Below are positions 51,971-62,580 of a stretch of 64,000 nucleotides of DNA, in pieces (within the stretch, counting starts at the first letter, position 1; each line of letters starts with the position of its first letter). The stretch is from Sclerodactyla briareus (taxonomy: Eukaryota > Echinodermata > Holothuroidea > Dendrochirotida > Sclerodactylidae). The DNA lies in contig JAODTK010004621.1 in NCBI GenBank assembly GCA_026419785.1, positions 1 through 64,000 on the forward strand. Direction: 5' to 3'. The notes beneath the pieces were generated by a model. It was given only the letters and a program-made list of their open reading frames with translations. It had not been told where the DNA came from and made no database searches. The position numbers and the translations under genes were made by a program.

Positions 51971-53270
51971 TCGGTCGTATATAATGGCAATTTCGAGAAT
52001 TCAGTGCCGATTTCAGCGGCAAAAAAGCTCCCGGACTGTGTGAGAACGTAGTAATGATCAAGCTGGTAGCGCATGCAAATTTGACAAAGAAAAAACTACG
52101 GCGTGAGTGCGTGACAATAGCGGTATCCAGCAGGAATGGGTATATAATATACGTCATGATATCCCTCACCCGCGGACACTGCCAGCTGAAGGCTCGTGTT
52201 TTATTGACATTTCTCCCATGTTATCAAGTTTAGAATTGCCACAGCTTTAACCAGGAAAATGTCGGTTTACGGTTAACCAGGAAATTCAACCAGGATGTCG
52301 AGAGTGTAACGTTTAGCACATCTTGCTCACTTTTTGGCAAATGCGGAGGGAACACTCTAGTTGGGGGAATTGCTCTTCCCCAATGATAGAAATTACTTAA
52401 AAGTGTCCTCAACGAGCTAGGATTCCAACAGGTATGCCCATGTAGTCTAAAATGTCAGATGGTTTCGCAGGGGCCACGACATGTTAGACGGAACATCCTC
52501 TCGATGAATACATACGTGTAATGTAGCCTCGACGATAAATACGAAATTTATTATCAGGTCTCTTCTACATCATTGATTTGAAAGAATTGCTTGGAGAATT
52601 GCAGAAATGACAGGTTAAAGGCACTCACCCGCTGGTACATAGAGGCTGCCTGGTGGCGAGGCCATACGATCAGTGGCGAAGATCCGAACTCTGAAAAAAA
52701 ATCTAGCAAACATGACACTTTTTTTTTTTCTGTCAATACCGATGTTATGGGAAATCACTCACCTAGCACTACTGCCAGGTGAAACACCTCTGCTGGCACA
52801 AGCTAATGCGACGTCATTGGAAATACTCGTCGCAGGTTGGCTAGGACTAGAATGTTCCAGGTCAATCATCTTCGCTGACATAGTGACTAGAAAACCACAT
52901 TCCCTGACGATATTGCTAGGCAATTATGACGTCACCAAATACTCAATTCTCATCGGCCAGTCTCCCCGGATATGATGTAAATGACACTGCTGCTAGAAAA
53001 CAAGTTCTCCTCACACTTTTGCTAGAAAAATGTCACGTGATCAAAATACTCGCCGCTTATTAGCTCATGGGTATGGTGTCCCCACCTACTAGTATAAGAT
53101 ATTCCTGAAAAATACGTCAAAAAGGCTAAGCAGGGTAAGTTCCCGAGGCTGCTGTGGAAAAAGCCATGAGAAGGTCCACATTATCGGAGTCCCAACCCGG
53201 TGAGGGAGACCAGCGCTGTATGCGCAAACATAGGAACACATCGACGCACATAAACACATATCTACCTGGG
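51971..53270. other. Intergenic, no feature recognised
   Basis: Short open frames only. 52790-52990 has several TGACGTCA-like words (GACGTCATTGG, TATGACGTCACC) but no other promoter sign. Confidence 0.35.
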
Positions 53271-53279
53271 AGCTTTCAA

Positions 53280-53770
53280 AACTCGACCTTCGACAGGAGA
53301 GGGTTCCTGAGGAAGCTACGAAGTTTGATGTAGTCCACCGGCAAAAAATTTTTACAAGTGCGGCGGTGACACAATGCTTGGAATCCCATGGAAGCTACGG
53401 CTTGATTGCCAGTTTCCTTAACATCTTGTCAATGAAGGGAAATCTGCCTCTACAATCCCACTCCTAGTCGGCCCGCGCCGCTATTACACAAGGATTTCCA
53501 GAATAGCTCCAGAATTGGAGGATACCCCGTCATCTCCAGGCTCTTACGTGAGTTCTACCCCTCAAGGCTGCCAGCGAAGGCGCTGTTACCTCCATGGGCT
53601 CTCGAAGAGGTCCTCAAAGCACAAGCGGGTATTCTCTACGAATCTCTCAGAAACGGTTTTCTTCGCCAATCTCACCCAAAAAACCTTTCCCTCGAGACAG
53701 CTGCATCAGCTCAGCGCAGGAGCAAAGACTACGCATTGACCACCAGACGATCAGACGATGGGCGAAGTAG
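53280..53770 (+). mobile_element. DIRS/Ngaro-like tyrosine-recombinase relic
   Basis: A fossil fragment. The plus strand gives LLREFYPSRLPAKALLPPWA, LEEVLKAQAG and QRRSKDYAL in one frame. The pattern R.FY.SRPP...L.PPW.L..VL......YEPL and (Q/R)RRS..HAL is that of tyrosine recombinases of DIRS-type retroelements; the arginine after Q would be the first catalytic residue. Upstream, 53385-53480 resembles the N-terminal core-binding region. No reverse transcriptase or terminal repeats were recognised. It is a broken, old copy that stops short of the hAT terminus at 54201. Confidence 0.55.
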
Positions 53771-54200
53771 GTTTTCTTCTGGGACCCAGCATTCCTAGCA
53801 AAGAATAGTCTGTAATTTCACCCACGTATCCGAACAGATCACAAGTAGTGTGTCGGGGAAATCGGAAAAGTGTTTCATACTCCAGGGCGCCGTTACTCCG
53901 CGGGCATGAGGCCCGATGGTTACGAACCAATAATAGGAAACGTTCATCAGGCAATTCAATGGGCGACCCCACGACATCAATGGGGGTCGCTGCATCCGGA
54001 GCCTGGTTCCAAGGCGGCCCGAAGGACGCTCGTGTTATCTGTCTTTCTGCGGAACACCCAGACGCCCGATAAGGACTTCGCCTGTGCCGTGTGTAACTTC
54101 AAACGCAGTTCCTCGGACCCGCCACCGATGACGGCTGTGCTACTCTTGGGCATGTGTATAAAATTGAGGAGAGGGGTGGACTCCCATACTTGACTCATAC

Positions 54201-54360
54201 CAGGGGAGTCGGCAAAAATAATTTTTTGGGGGGCCGTTATGCATGCATGAATATCTACGCGGAGCGCCACCATCGGTTGGCGCGGAGCGTAGAAGCAAAA
54301 TTTGGATTTTCATGTCCCAGATGGTAGGAAATAGCACTTCAAGGCTTTGTTAGCCCTGTC
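54201..54360 (-). mobile_element. hAT terminus next to the transposase-like gene
   Basis: Starts CAGGGGAGTCGGCAAAAATA and continues through TTTTTTGGGGGGCCG. Its GCGGAGCGCCACC and TTGGCGCGGAGCGTAG blocks are shared with the left end of the hAT element at 47640. It lies directly beyond the 3' end of the transposase reading direction, so it is probably that element's 3' terminus. The preceding ACTCATAC would be the target duplication; the same 8-mer occurs at 57793-57800. Confidence 0.6.
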
Positions 54361-54369
54361 AAATCATAA

Positions 54370-56915
54370 TCAATGGGTTTTCGAGATTTTCATGGGCGAT
54401 TTGTGAAAAATTTCGTCTTCCCCCATTCCGATCTCACTACAAGAAGCAATCCTGCTACGGCACTTGTTCAACCGTTCGGGGCCGTCGGGCACTCTAGCGT
54501 CTGGAGTAGAGTGCCAGAATGCATCAATGGCATCTTGCTTGCCGGTGGCGCCCGGAACCGGATGGGCTGCTAAGAGCATCAAATCGCTCAGACGAGATTG
54601 TGTCATCGTCGTTCGCAATGCATTTTTAATGAATTTGGAGAGCCATGAAGCTACGCTCGCATGAACATGAGGTTACTGGCAATGTGAGGACTAGCTGATA
54701 TGCCCGAAAATGTTGGATATGTTTCGCACATTCCTTCTCTACCATGTGTAGATAAATGGCATAATATCTGAGAACATCTACGCGTCATATGGTGTGAGGG
54801 CACGCCAGAAACAGTTGGTACTCGAAGCGGATTGGGATCCTTCTCCAGGTCATCTGGATAGAAAAGACTGTAACTGCATATTGTTCGCTTATCAAAAGCT
54901 GGCCTAATGAGCAGTCCGGTTGACGATAGGAGAGCATACATCGGCGCTGAATCTTGCAGCTTATGCAGCTGTAAACCGATCGATGACATCGAAGTAACCC
55001 GATTCTCAGGTCGGTCTTTCTCGGGACTTGCGCTTCATTGCGCCACATGTCATCAAGTCGTCGGGAAACTCGGCGAGGACGACGGCGTTCGTTTAATTTC
55101 TTTTGACGCGATGTCTCAGCTACTGAGGATGCCTCTTCCAGTAGCGGCGAACTTCTCATATGCCCGCCTCGACGCGATCTCATCCTTGAGGCACTGCACT
55201 GAGAGGCTGCCGCAGCAATGTTCAGCTTTGGGCTCTGCAGACTATTTTGATACACATGGGATACGCTAACAGATTGACATGATAACAAGGCCAGGCAAAA
55301 CTCGAAATCTAGGGATTTTAACAAACCAACGGCATCACAGCTGTCGTGCGGTCGAAGTTGCTAGAAGTGGAAATGGTCTCCAACGTACGAACCACTCCCA
55401 GCAGATGGTCAGAGGGCTTTGCAGGATCTACTCTGGCGACCAAACGCGTACTCGACATGGAATGGATTGTGTCTGTATCCCCCGCTGGATTCGCTCCCTG
55501 CCTCCATAGAATGCCTCTCGAATGCTTGGAAGCACCATGTCTCTTCGTAGACCCTCGATGAAATATACAGTGCTCCGACGGTACCGAAAAAAATACGGGA
55601 CAGCGACGTTTCCTGAGCAAGTGTCAATATAACCAAATTGAGGGGCGATGCGCATAACAGGGACATAGGTATGCCTGCTTGATGAGTGCCGGGATCCCGG
55701 CAGGGTTTTTTTTGGTAGACCAGAGTAGCAACCTGACTAGGACTACACCCATGTATCCCTGACTCGTAATCAGCCAGGCGGCGCCCAACACTTCGTCAAG
55801 GTCGCCTCTATCAAGTTGTACAGGCATTCGCCGTAATGTCCTCGGCGCGTGTGAGATTAGGCATGTTCTCTCTTATTTGTCCGTTGCGTCCGTATACCGC
55901 ACGATGACTGATACTGTCTTGCCGACCCGCATCTGGTTTCGTGTCCAGGCAGAGAGACGAAAGAACTTTGCTGATCACCATTCCCGCAATATTTGTTCAG
56001 CACCTGATCAGCGCGTTGAGTTGATCATTTCGTTTTGTGAGGAGCAGAAAGTAACTGGGGTATGCCTTCGGATTGTCACCAGCTTTGTAAAGGGGCGCTG
56101 CCAAGTCGGTGTTCACCATTGAAAAACAAGGTTCACTACCTCCACGAAGACCACGAGGTTGTGGGAAAACTCCACTTCATCATGCCCTTCTGGAACAGGA
56201 GGCGACGGCGGGAGAGAGGTTTGTTACGTCAACAAAATTGGCAAGAAGTGTGTAGCGATTCTGTCGGTCCTCATTTGCCGTCCCAAACCCGCGTCGGCGT
56301 CTCGATCCAACATCGCGTCGATAGGATTAGAATCCTTGAAGTATTGCCACAGATACATACTGCTGAGTGTTCCTTAGATTTTGCATGTTTATCGGAAGCC
56401 TCGGTTTTTTTTTCTAGGGATCTATTTCACTGACGGAAACCTCCCCTCGGACGTGGGTATCGTAGGTGGGTTTGCCGAAAACTCGCAGGGAAAGCAGAAC
56501 GCAGCATCTTTGACTGAATGTATCAACCATGCTCGGACCATCATACCAGGCAGGTTGAAACGAGCGTCGTTCCCAGCAAAGACGGTTTGTCTGGTAGTTG
56601 CCGGCATCTCGTATGGTCCTCAGACGTATATATTCATCTCTGGTATTCCGATCATCGGGGATGTTCAACCAAGTTTCCCGTTCCCCAACGTTGGGTCGTT
56701 GACTCTGCTGGGTGAGACGTGAGTTGGAGTAGAAATTCCACGTCAGAGGATGTAGCTCCAGGAGCTGGTTCAGAAAAATCGTTAAGCTGTGACGATTGGC
56801 TGGAAGAAGACGGTAAGGGTTGACTGCTTTTCATCTTTTCAATGCATCCGTGAGAAATGAGGGAATAGAAATGGGCATAAGTAAAATCACATCCCTGGAA
56901 CCAAGTGGGAAACAA
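54370..56915 (-). pseudogene. ZMYM1/DUF4371-type hAT transposase, decayed or error-ridden
   Basis: Minus-strand blocks in family order: a TTF-type zinc-finger start (RFNLPGMM, VKDAAFCFPCEF, FGKPTYDTHVRGEVS) at 56430-56610; GHDEVEFSHN with VVNLVF at ~56100-56190; QNEMIN and SAKFF; VIVRYTDATDK near 55890; LNLVILTLAQETSLSRIFFG and TVGALY at ~55560-55650; LLKSLDFEFCLALL and LQSPKLNIAAAAS at ~55220-55330; and the hAT dimerisation end (LTLPVTSCSCERSF, TTMTQSRLSDLMLLAAHP) at ~54560-54690. The full length of about 800-850 codons matches the family, which is often called zinc finger MYM-type protein 1-like. At least a dozen frame changes interrupt it, so as it stands it is a pseudogene unless the sequence is unpolished. 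The longest single frame is 179 codons (54785-55324). Confidence 0.85.
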
Positions 56916-56934
56916 TAAACATAGTTACAGGTGG

Positions 56935-57075
56935 TGCTGTCATGTGATTGATCACGTGACTGAGAAATGCACGAGAGTCCCTGTACAAGCAATGGTGAGC
57001 AATATCAGGTGCTTAGTCAGGTGACCAGTCACGTGATCTGGGATATTTCGGGGAACATGGCGACTGTTACAACTG
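56935..57075 (+). promoter_or_regulatory. Promoter-like patch: two CACGTGA E-boxes and an ATGGCG initiator motif
   Basis: GATTGATCACGTGACTGAG near 56947 and CCAGTCACGTGATCTGG near 57023 each hold an 8-base TCACGTGA site (USF/TFE3-type E-box), 75 bases apart. They are followed at 57052 by GGGGAACATGGCGACTG, a YY1-like initiator/ATG motif. The downstream frame (MATVTTAS) is only eight codons, so no gene can be tied to it. It also sits just upstream of the transposase-like gene on the other strand and could be that element's promoter. Confidence 0.35.
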
Positions 57076-57599
57076 CCTCGTGAATGGGGGCTTAGGCTGC
57101 CGACCGCACCCATTTTCGGTTATGAACATTCCCAACATCCCAGGGAGACATGACTACATAAATAGCAATCAAATCATAATAATCAAGATGAAAACATGAT
57201 GATCATAAAAATGGCATGTTTCATGATAGAAGAGTGAATTAGCGGGCCAAATATTGCCATCGATGCGAGGCGTGCCGCAGCTCGCACGTATAGGGCAAAA
57301 CCATAACATTTAGGATGATGTTTCCGAAAACGCCAAACGAGAAGCTCTTGTCAAGAATTTACAATAGCAACCGAATCCTGTGACCATGAATAAATGAATC
57401 AGAGATTATGCTCACCCTGAACGAGGATTATACGAGCAGCTACCGTTTCATAGCAGTCTACAGGAATACACGGGCATTTCACACAACTGCCTGCTCGTGT
57501 CAGGTTGAGTAGTCGATTTTGAGCTTTCTCCTGTAGTGGCGCTATGTAGCTTTGAATCCGAACCAGTATAGTTGTTCGCAATATTATTGTTTTTCATAT

Positions 57600-57740
57600 C
57601 CCGACAACGTATGCCCATACTGTAGACCAAGAATATCTTCAAGTATCGATGATCAAGTTATTTGTGGCGGGAATTGTCGCCATGAATTTCGACGAAAATA
57701 CTGCAAGCTGGCTGGAATGGGCAAAGGAAAAATGTCACCT
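57600..57740 (+). pseudogene. PHD-finger-like fragment
   Basis: The plus strand reads VCPYCRPRISSSIDDQV and ICGGNCRHEFRRKYCKLAGM. This follows the PHD pattern C-x2-C-...-DD..ICGGNC..(W/E)FHRKC, with Arg where the zinc-binding His is expected. PHD fingers of this type occur in host chromatin proteins and in several transposon proteins. Flanking sequence gives no further domain; the 126-codon frame continues into a GGCCGGGCCCCCCGGGCCC tract. Confidence 0.35.
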
Positions 57741-58689
57741 TTGAAAATTTTGGGGGGGCCGGGCCCCCCGGGCCCAATGGAACGACGCAACGACTCATAC
57801 TGGTCACCATCCATCCTCCCCACTTCAGATAGGAGCTGTTGTAAATTCGGAACTTGCAGCTCGTACGATCCTAGAGAAGGAGGACGATTGGGTGGCCGAT
57901 TTGAGATTCTAGAACTCGCCAGATGTGCATGACTATAGAGGGGGTGTAAGTAAGGGAGTGAGGGAGAGGTTTGCGTCGCTCATATACCGAAAAAACAGAA
58001 AGTTCAGGAGAATCTCAGTGTGTTGATTGCTAAAAATGTAAAGCAGTGAACATCAGTGTTACATGCATTACATTAACAAACTTATTATAAAACATATCAA
58101 GATATAATTCATGCGCTTTCAGCCAAAAAACTCATATATGAAGGAAGAAAGATGAGACAGGGTACAGACCTGGATACTGGGCAGTATTGTCGGATCTGAG
58201 TGAAAGTGAAGCCTCGCCAAAGAACGAAATATCTTTGCTGACGGATATGGGAAGCGGCATCTTCCGCATACGAGGACCGGCAACAAGAACGACCCTGTCA
58301 CCATGCACAGAACGTGTGGTACATTCAATCTAGTATATGTCGCGAAAGGGCGAAAGCTCATTGAATCGAAGTGACGAGTACAGTACAGTCTATGTCGCCA
58401 CAGAGTAACAACCTGGTGTTCCACACTGATACAGCCAACAATTTGGTGCGTTTTTTAGTTGTCTGTTAATGTAAGATAATTACGTAATTCGCCTCCGATA
58501 GAGGGACCTGATTGGCTGACGAGTCATTTGACACCTTTACATCATCTAACAGAGCCAACAGTCCGAGAGACTGATAGTTAGGCCACGGCCCACTGCTAGT
58601 ACTGATTTTGTACACAAAATTAATAACTTCCTTGACAACACAGCTGATTACTGATCTCGTGACCCTTCTCCGTTCGAGTCGCCGTGCAA

Positions 58690-58935
58690 ACATATTTATC
58701 ACTAATATAACGGTCGACAAAAAACGCACCCATAGTTTGAAATAAACACGCTCCTTATACAGGTAACCAATGAAGGGATGCTAGGGATTGTGAAATGCGT
58801 TCATGCCATATGAGCTGAGCGGCTTTGTTTTGTATGCGCTTCAGTTCAGGAAGTAATGTTGTAGACATGTACACCAAGGGTTTCTAATATACGCAGGGGC
58901 TTCTTCAGAGAGAAGAGCCAACGCGAGCATCCTAT
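58690..58935 (-). mobile_element. LINE fragment, C-terminal tail of reverse transcriptase
   Basis: The minus strand reads LLPELKRIQNKAAQLIWHER and ISQSLASLHWLPV, followed in a shifted frame by KERVYFKLWV. The L..LQ..QN.AARLI...R..... L..LHWLPV..R..FK pattern is the tail of many LINE reverse transcriptases. No other part was recognised here; it is not clearly linked to the other LINE pieces. Confidence 0.7.
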
Positions 58936-59146
58936 TGAGTTTTCAGGTCGGTACCAAGGCTCGTGGAAATTGACCTGATTGAAGGTTGCTGGACGATTTG
59001 TTGTTCATTATTTTACAAAACGGTGTAAGAGAGTAACGTAATATGTACATCGCTTTGGCCTGTAAAATGTACTCACATATGAGGCAAATGTTCCCTTGAT
59101 GTCATAAAGTTTTGTATTGCCAAAAAAATGATATTCTGTCAGCACT

Positions 59147-60111
59147 CAGGGGATGGCTAGATTCAGACTGGCCCCCGAACTTTTTCATGTCCAAAACTCA
59201 TGCAGAACGATTTGGGTAGAAATCGGCCAAAACTGGGTCGACCACTTTCCTACTAACTGCCGAAAAATGTTAACGATCGTCGGAAAGAGAATTGCTACGC
59301 GCACAATCGCGTCCCTATTCTGTTCTGTGTAGCCATTGCCTGGCTCCCGACAATTCGGGTCACATTCGTTTTACCTACACTATCTGAAAACGCAAAAGGA
59401 AGCGTTGTTCCTCATTTGAGTCAAGACAGATTACACTATGACACTAATGACCAATTTTGCCTCCTGCATTCAGTGGTCTTCAGTTGCCTCTTCTTTGTGT
59501 TCGTGCTTTCTATTTGTGAAGGTGTTACAGTAGTCTTGCGTTGGGACGATTATTGTTTTTAGCATCTTCCTGACCCTGAATTGTCCTCATCTGTCTATAG
59601 AACAAACTATGCAGAGCTGCTCGACTCCTGAAGAATGATGGCGCACTGCAAGAAATCCGTTATGTTCGAATATGAAGCATAGTCCGGGTAATCGAGAGTA
59701 TCACGACTTAACACACAGACTATGTTTACAGCCATTACTAGGAAGAATTGTTAGCGGTTTATCTAGGAGAAGACATGCACCCCCCTGGGTCCTCTTTTTA
59801 AATGACTCACGATCTGCACATAGATGTAGGATATATGCTCTCCGGATGCTAGGAAATCGCCACCCCTCCCCCGCCAAGGTTTCGAGCCTTCGGGGCTTGC
59901 TCGATCACAGTGACTTTCAGCGACGGTGTTTGCACGGTGTTTGCCACAGTGCGCTTCCAAAAGAAGGCTACATTTTTAACTGCTCATGTGGCGTAGCAAA
60001 CGATGGTCATCACAATGATCTATTTCTCGCAACAAGAACTTAAAAAAATAATTAACAATTCCATCCCCCCCCCTCCTCCCCTCTGGCACTGACCCTGGGC
60101 CTACGCCCCTG
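59147..60111. mobile_element. Probable non-autonomous hAT element, ~965 bp
   Basis: The left end CAGGGGATGGCTAG and right end CCTGGGCCTACGCCCCTG resemble the common hAT terminus CAGGGGCGTAG(C)CAGG. The flanks TCAGCACT and TCAGCACC agree in seven of eight bases. The right subterminal region carries the usual C tract (60064-60083). No transposase frame was seen inside. Confidence 0.55.
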
Positions 60112-60469
60112 TCAGCACCCGGATAAGCGGCAGTCCGCGATTTGTCTGCTCTGTTTATATTCGCTTTGAAACCTGATTGGATCTGATCTTTTTTCCCTTC
60201 CAACACCTATATTAAGTGTGGGCGGTCGTGAGTTCTCCACATGAGGCGTAATGCAATACCAAACAGAAGGATGTGCGAGTATGTGCGACGTACCTGCTCC
60301 CTTCGAGGAGTTTGTTGGATCTGCTTTATTTCTCAGCGGCCTCATCAGAGATGTGAAAGGATTCGGTGTCGTTTAGGATAGTAGCGCAAACACTCTTTAC
60401 GTCGCCTGAACGACTTATTCTAAGTTGTCAATCCTTGTCAACAATCGAGGAATGTATGCAGTAGGTCTG

Positions 60470-60552
60470 TGTGTGTGGGTGCGTTCGTGTGTTCGTGTGT
60501 GCGCGTGGTGTGTGCAAAGAAGGGGGGGGAAGGGTGGGTGTGTGATGTGTGA
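60470..60552 (+). repeat. GT-rich low-complexity stretch
   Basis: GTGTGTGTGGGTGCGTTCGT, GTGTGCGCGTGGTGTGTG and a G tract. The open frames on both strands here are low complexity. Confidence 0.6.
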
Positions 60553-60999
60553 CGCCCTACTTGTGATGAAGATAATCCGAACCACCTGGAGTGTGTGGAT
60601 TGGTGGGGTTTTTTTTTTTTTCAATGGGTCAACTTGAAGGAAGGATTATTTCTGGACATTTTGGCTCTTGTGAAAAACATAATTGACCCCTCTAGTGATG
60701 AACCTAGTTGCTTTCGTGGTAGGTATGTGGGTTCCTCCGAATATCTACAAGACATCTATAGTTTCAGGTCGTGTCAAAAGGCCATTGAGGTGACGAAAAG
60801 ATTTTCTGAAAGACTTGTTTGAACACGATAAGTCTAGAATTATTTGTCTGTATGGGTCATTTTGGTAGGAACAAAATGTGACCAATATAATTCTGGCAAA
60901 ATTATTGTCGTCGAAATGATACACTTGACCACACCTGGATGGGATTCAAGACCCCTTTATTGATGAAGAGGAGAGTCTTTCATGCAAGGAGAGTATTTT

Positions 61000-61079
61000 T
61001 CCCCAAGGTGGCCGCCGATTTTATTTTCGAGTTTTAATACAACTACTGCGTGCCCATCAAATGGTGACGATGGAAGTAG

Positions 61080-61128
<49 letters not shown>

Positions 61129-61260
61129 ATATATATATATATATATAGATATAATATATATAGGCTATGTCATTCGTTACTCATTTGATGGTCAGCGCAG
61201 TAGTTTAGTAATTACGTATTAAAACTCGAAAATAAAATCGGCGGCCACCTTGGAAAATGT
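61000..61260. repeat. Inverted repeat around (TA)n
   Basis: The left arm (61005-61070: CCAAGGTGGCCGCCGATTTT-ATTTTCGAGTTTTAATAC-AACTACTGCG-CATCAAATGG) is repeated in reverse complement at 61172-61255. The two arms flank (TA)n at 61081-61165. The right arm has an extra ~14 bases (GTAATTACTAA-like). A third piece of the arm (ACCGATTTTAATACGTAATT) lies at 61287-61306. Confidence 0.85.
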
Positions 61261-62389
61261 CGACTTCCCCGTACCTATTTTTGTACCGATTTTAATACGT
61301 AATTCGGAGTCAAGAGTCGAAGTGAAAAGAGAACGCCATCCGAATATCCATGTCTGCAGGGTTTAATTAACACAATTAATGCGTGCCATGGTGTGTAAAA
61401 AAACAATCTGAGATACAATGTTTTCTACACATCGTCGGCTACTTCAGGCAAAGGTAACAAGTATTTAGGAAATTCCCATTTAGAGGAGACTATTTGGAAA
61501 TAAATTTTGTATATTGTTGAAACTTTGTCATCAGTGCACTTATGAGTTAGTTAATACGGGCAATTTCAAGTGATTCGGCCTGGTATGAGATTGTGAACGA
61601 GTGGCAACAACAAGGTCCACGGCCGGTGAGCACGCCGGGTTCTATTCTATCAGAAAATTTTCTGTCTTCGTTTGCGAAACAGGCTGGTATTCAATAGTAG
61701 GAAGTTGGAAAAACAGGAAGTTAGGCAAAACGACCAGTTCCATCCTTTGCAACGTCGATCGAATAATCAGAGAACGGTTTCTGAGAGGATCCACATTAAG
61801 GAGGATTTTCGTCGTGATTCCTGATTTTTACCAGCGCCATGGGGACATTGAGACCGATGCAAACTTATCCTAGCAGAAAAAAAAGAGTGTTACACCGCTG
61901 GCGAATTATTATCGGGTCATGTTTCCGTCTATTTGAATGAAGACCTGGGAAGCGAGGAATCCAGTATTACCAGTAGAGGGAGCACAGGTAGGCGTTGCCA
62001 TGGGTTTTTCATCAGCTGTTAGCTCACCTCAGTTTTGAGATACTCTAAAATGTTATAAAAAACGTTTCGAAAAAGTCCGAGCGTTTTGTTGGTATAGACA
62101 AGGATATCAGGGTACGAGAGGGTCCTTGTTAATCCGGTTAATTAATTAATAATTATCGGTCTTTGGTTTGCAAATAGGGGTCCAGGCCGGCTGCGAGACA
62201 ACCTGTGCCTCAGGAAAGAAATAAAAAAAGAATTCAGACGGATTTTCCCCATTTCATGTCTATTTATTGTTCCGGTCGTTGGAACCTCTCTTAAACTCTT
62301 TCCAAAAAGTCACACGAGAAAACAGAATATTGCACTTCCCATGAGAGAACTATCGCACCAAATCAGACTGGATTAGTCAGGCATTGTAA

Positions 62390-62580
62390 CTATCGTGTTT
62401 CATATGGTCGACCTCAAATTATCATTGACCTGATCCCAAGCCTGGGTTTTCATGTCTACTCTTTATTGGAACTAACATACTAAGTGTGAGCGTGTTCGTC
62501 CAGGAATCGAGTTTCGTGGTCACAAGCACGATTGTCATACAACGCACACATACATGCACACTTATATGTCATGACTGCAT
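62390..62580. repeat. Partial copy of the TGACCTCTGACC repeat family
   Basis: Contains GACCTGATCCCAAGCCTGGG, AACATACTAAGTGTGAGCGT, ATCGAGTTTCGTGGTCACAA and an ACACATACATGCACAC tail, the order seen at the end of the array at 32880-33780. Confidence 0.5.

Noticed and set aside
54907-55269. Several plus-strand frames of 70-120 codons between 54.9 and 56.7 kb
   Set aside because: They are antisense to the hAT transposase, whose minus-strand blocks match a known family in order.
60425-60637. Overlapping frames on both strands near 60.5 kb
   Set aside because: They are translations of a GT-rich low-complexity stretch.
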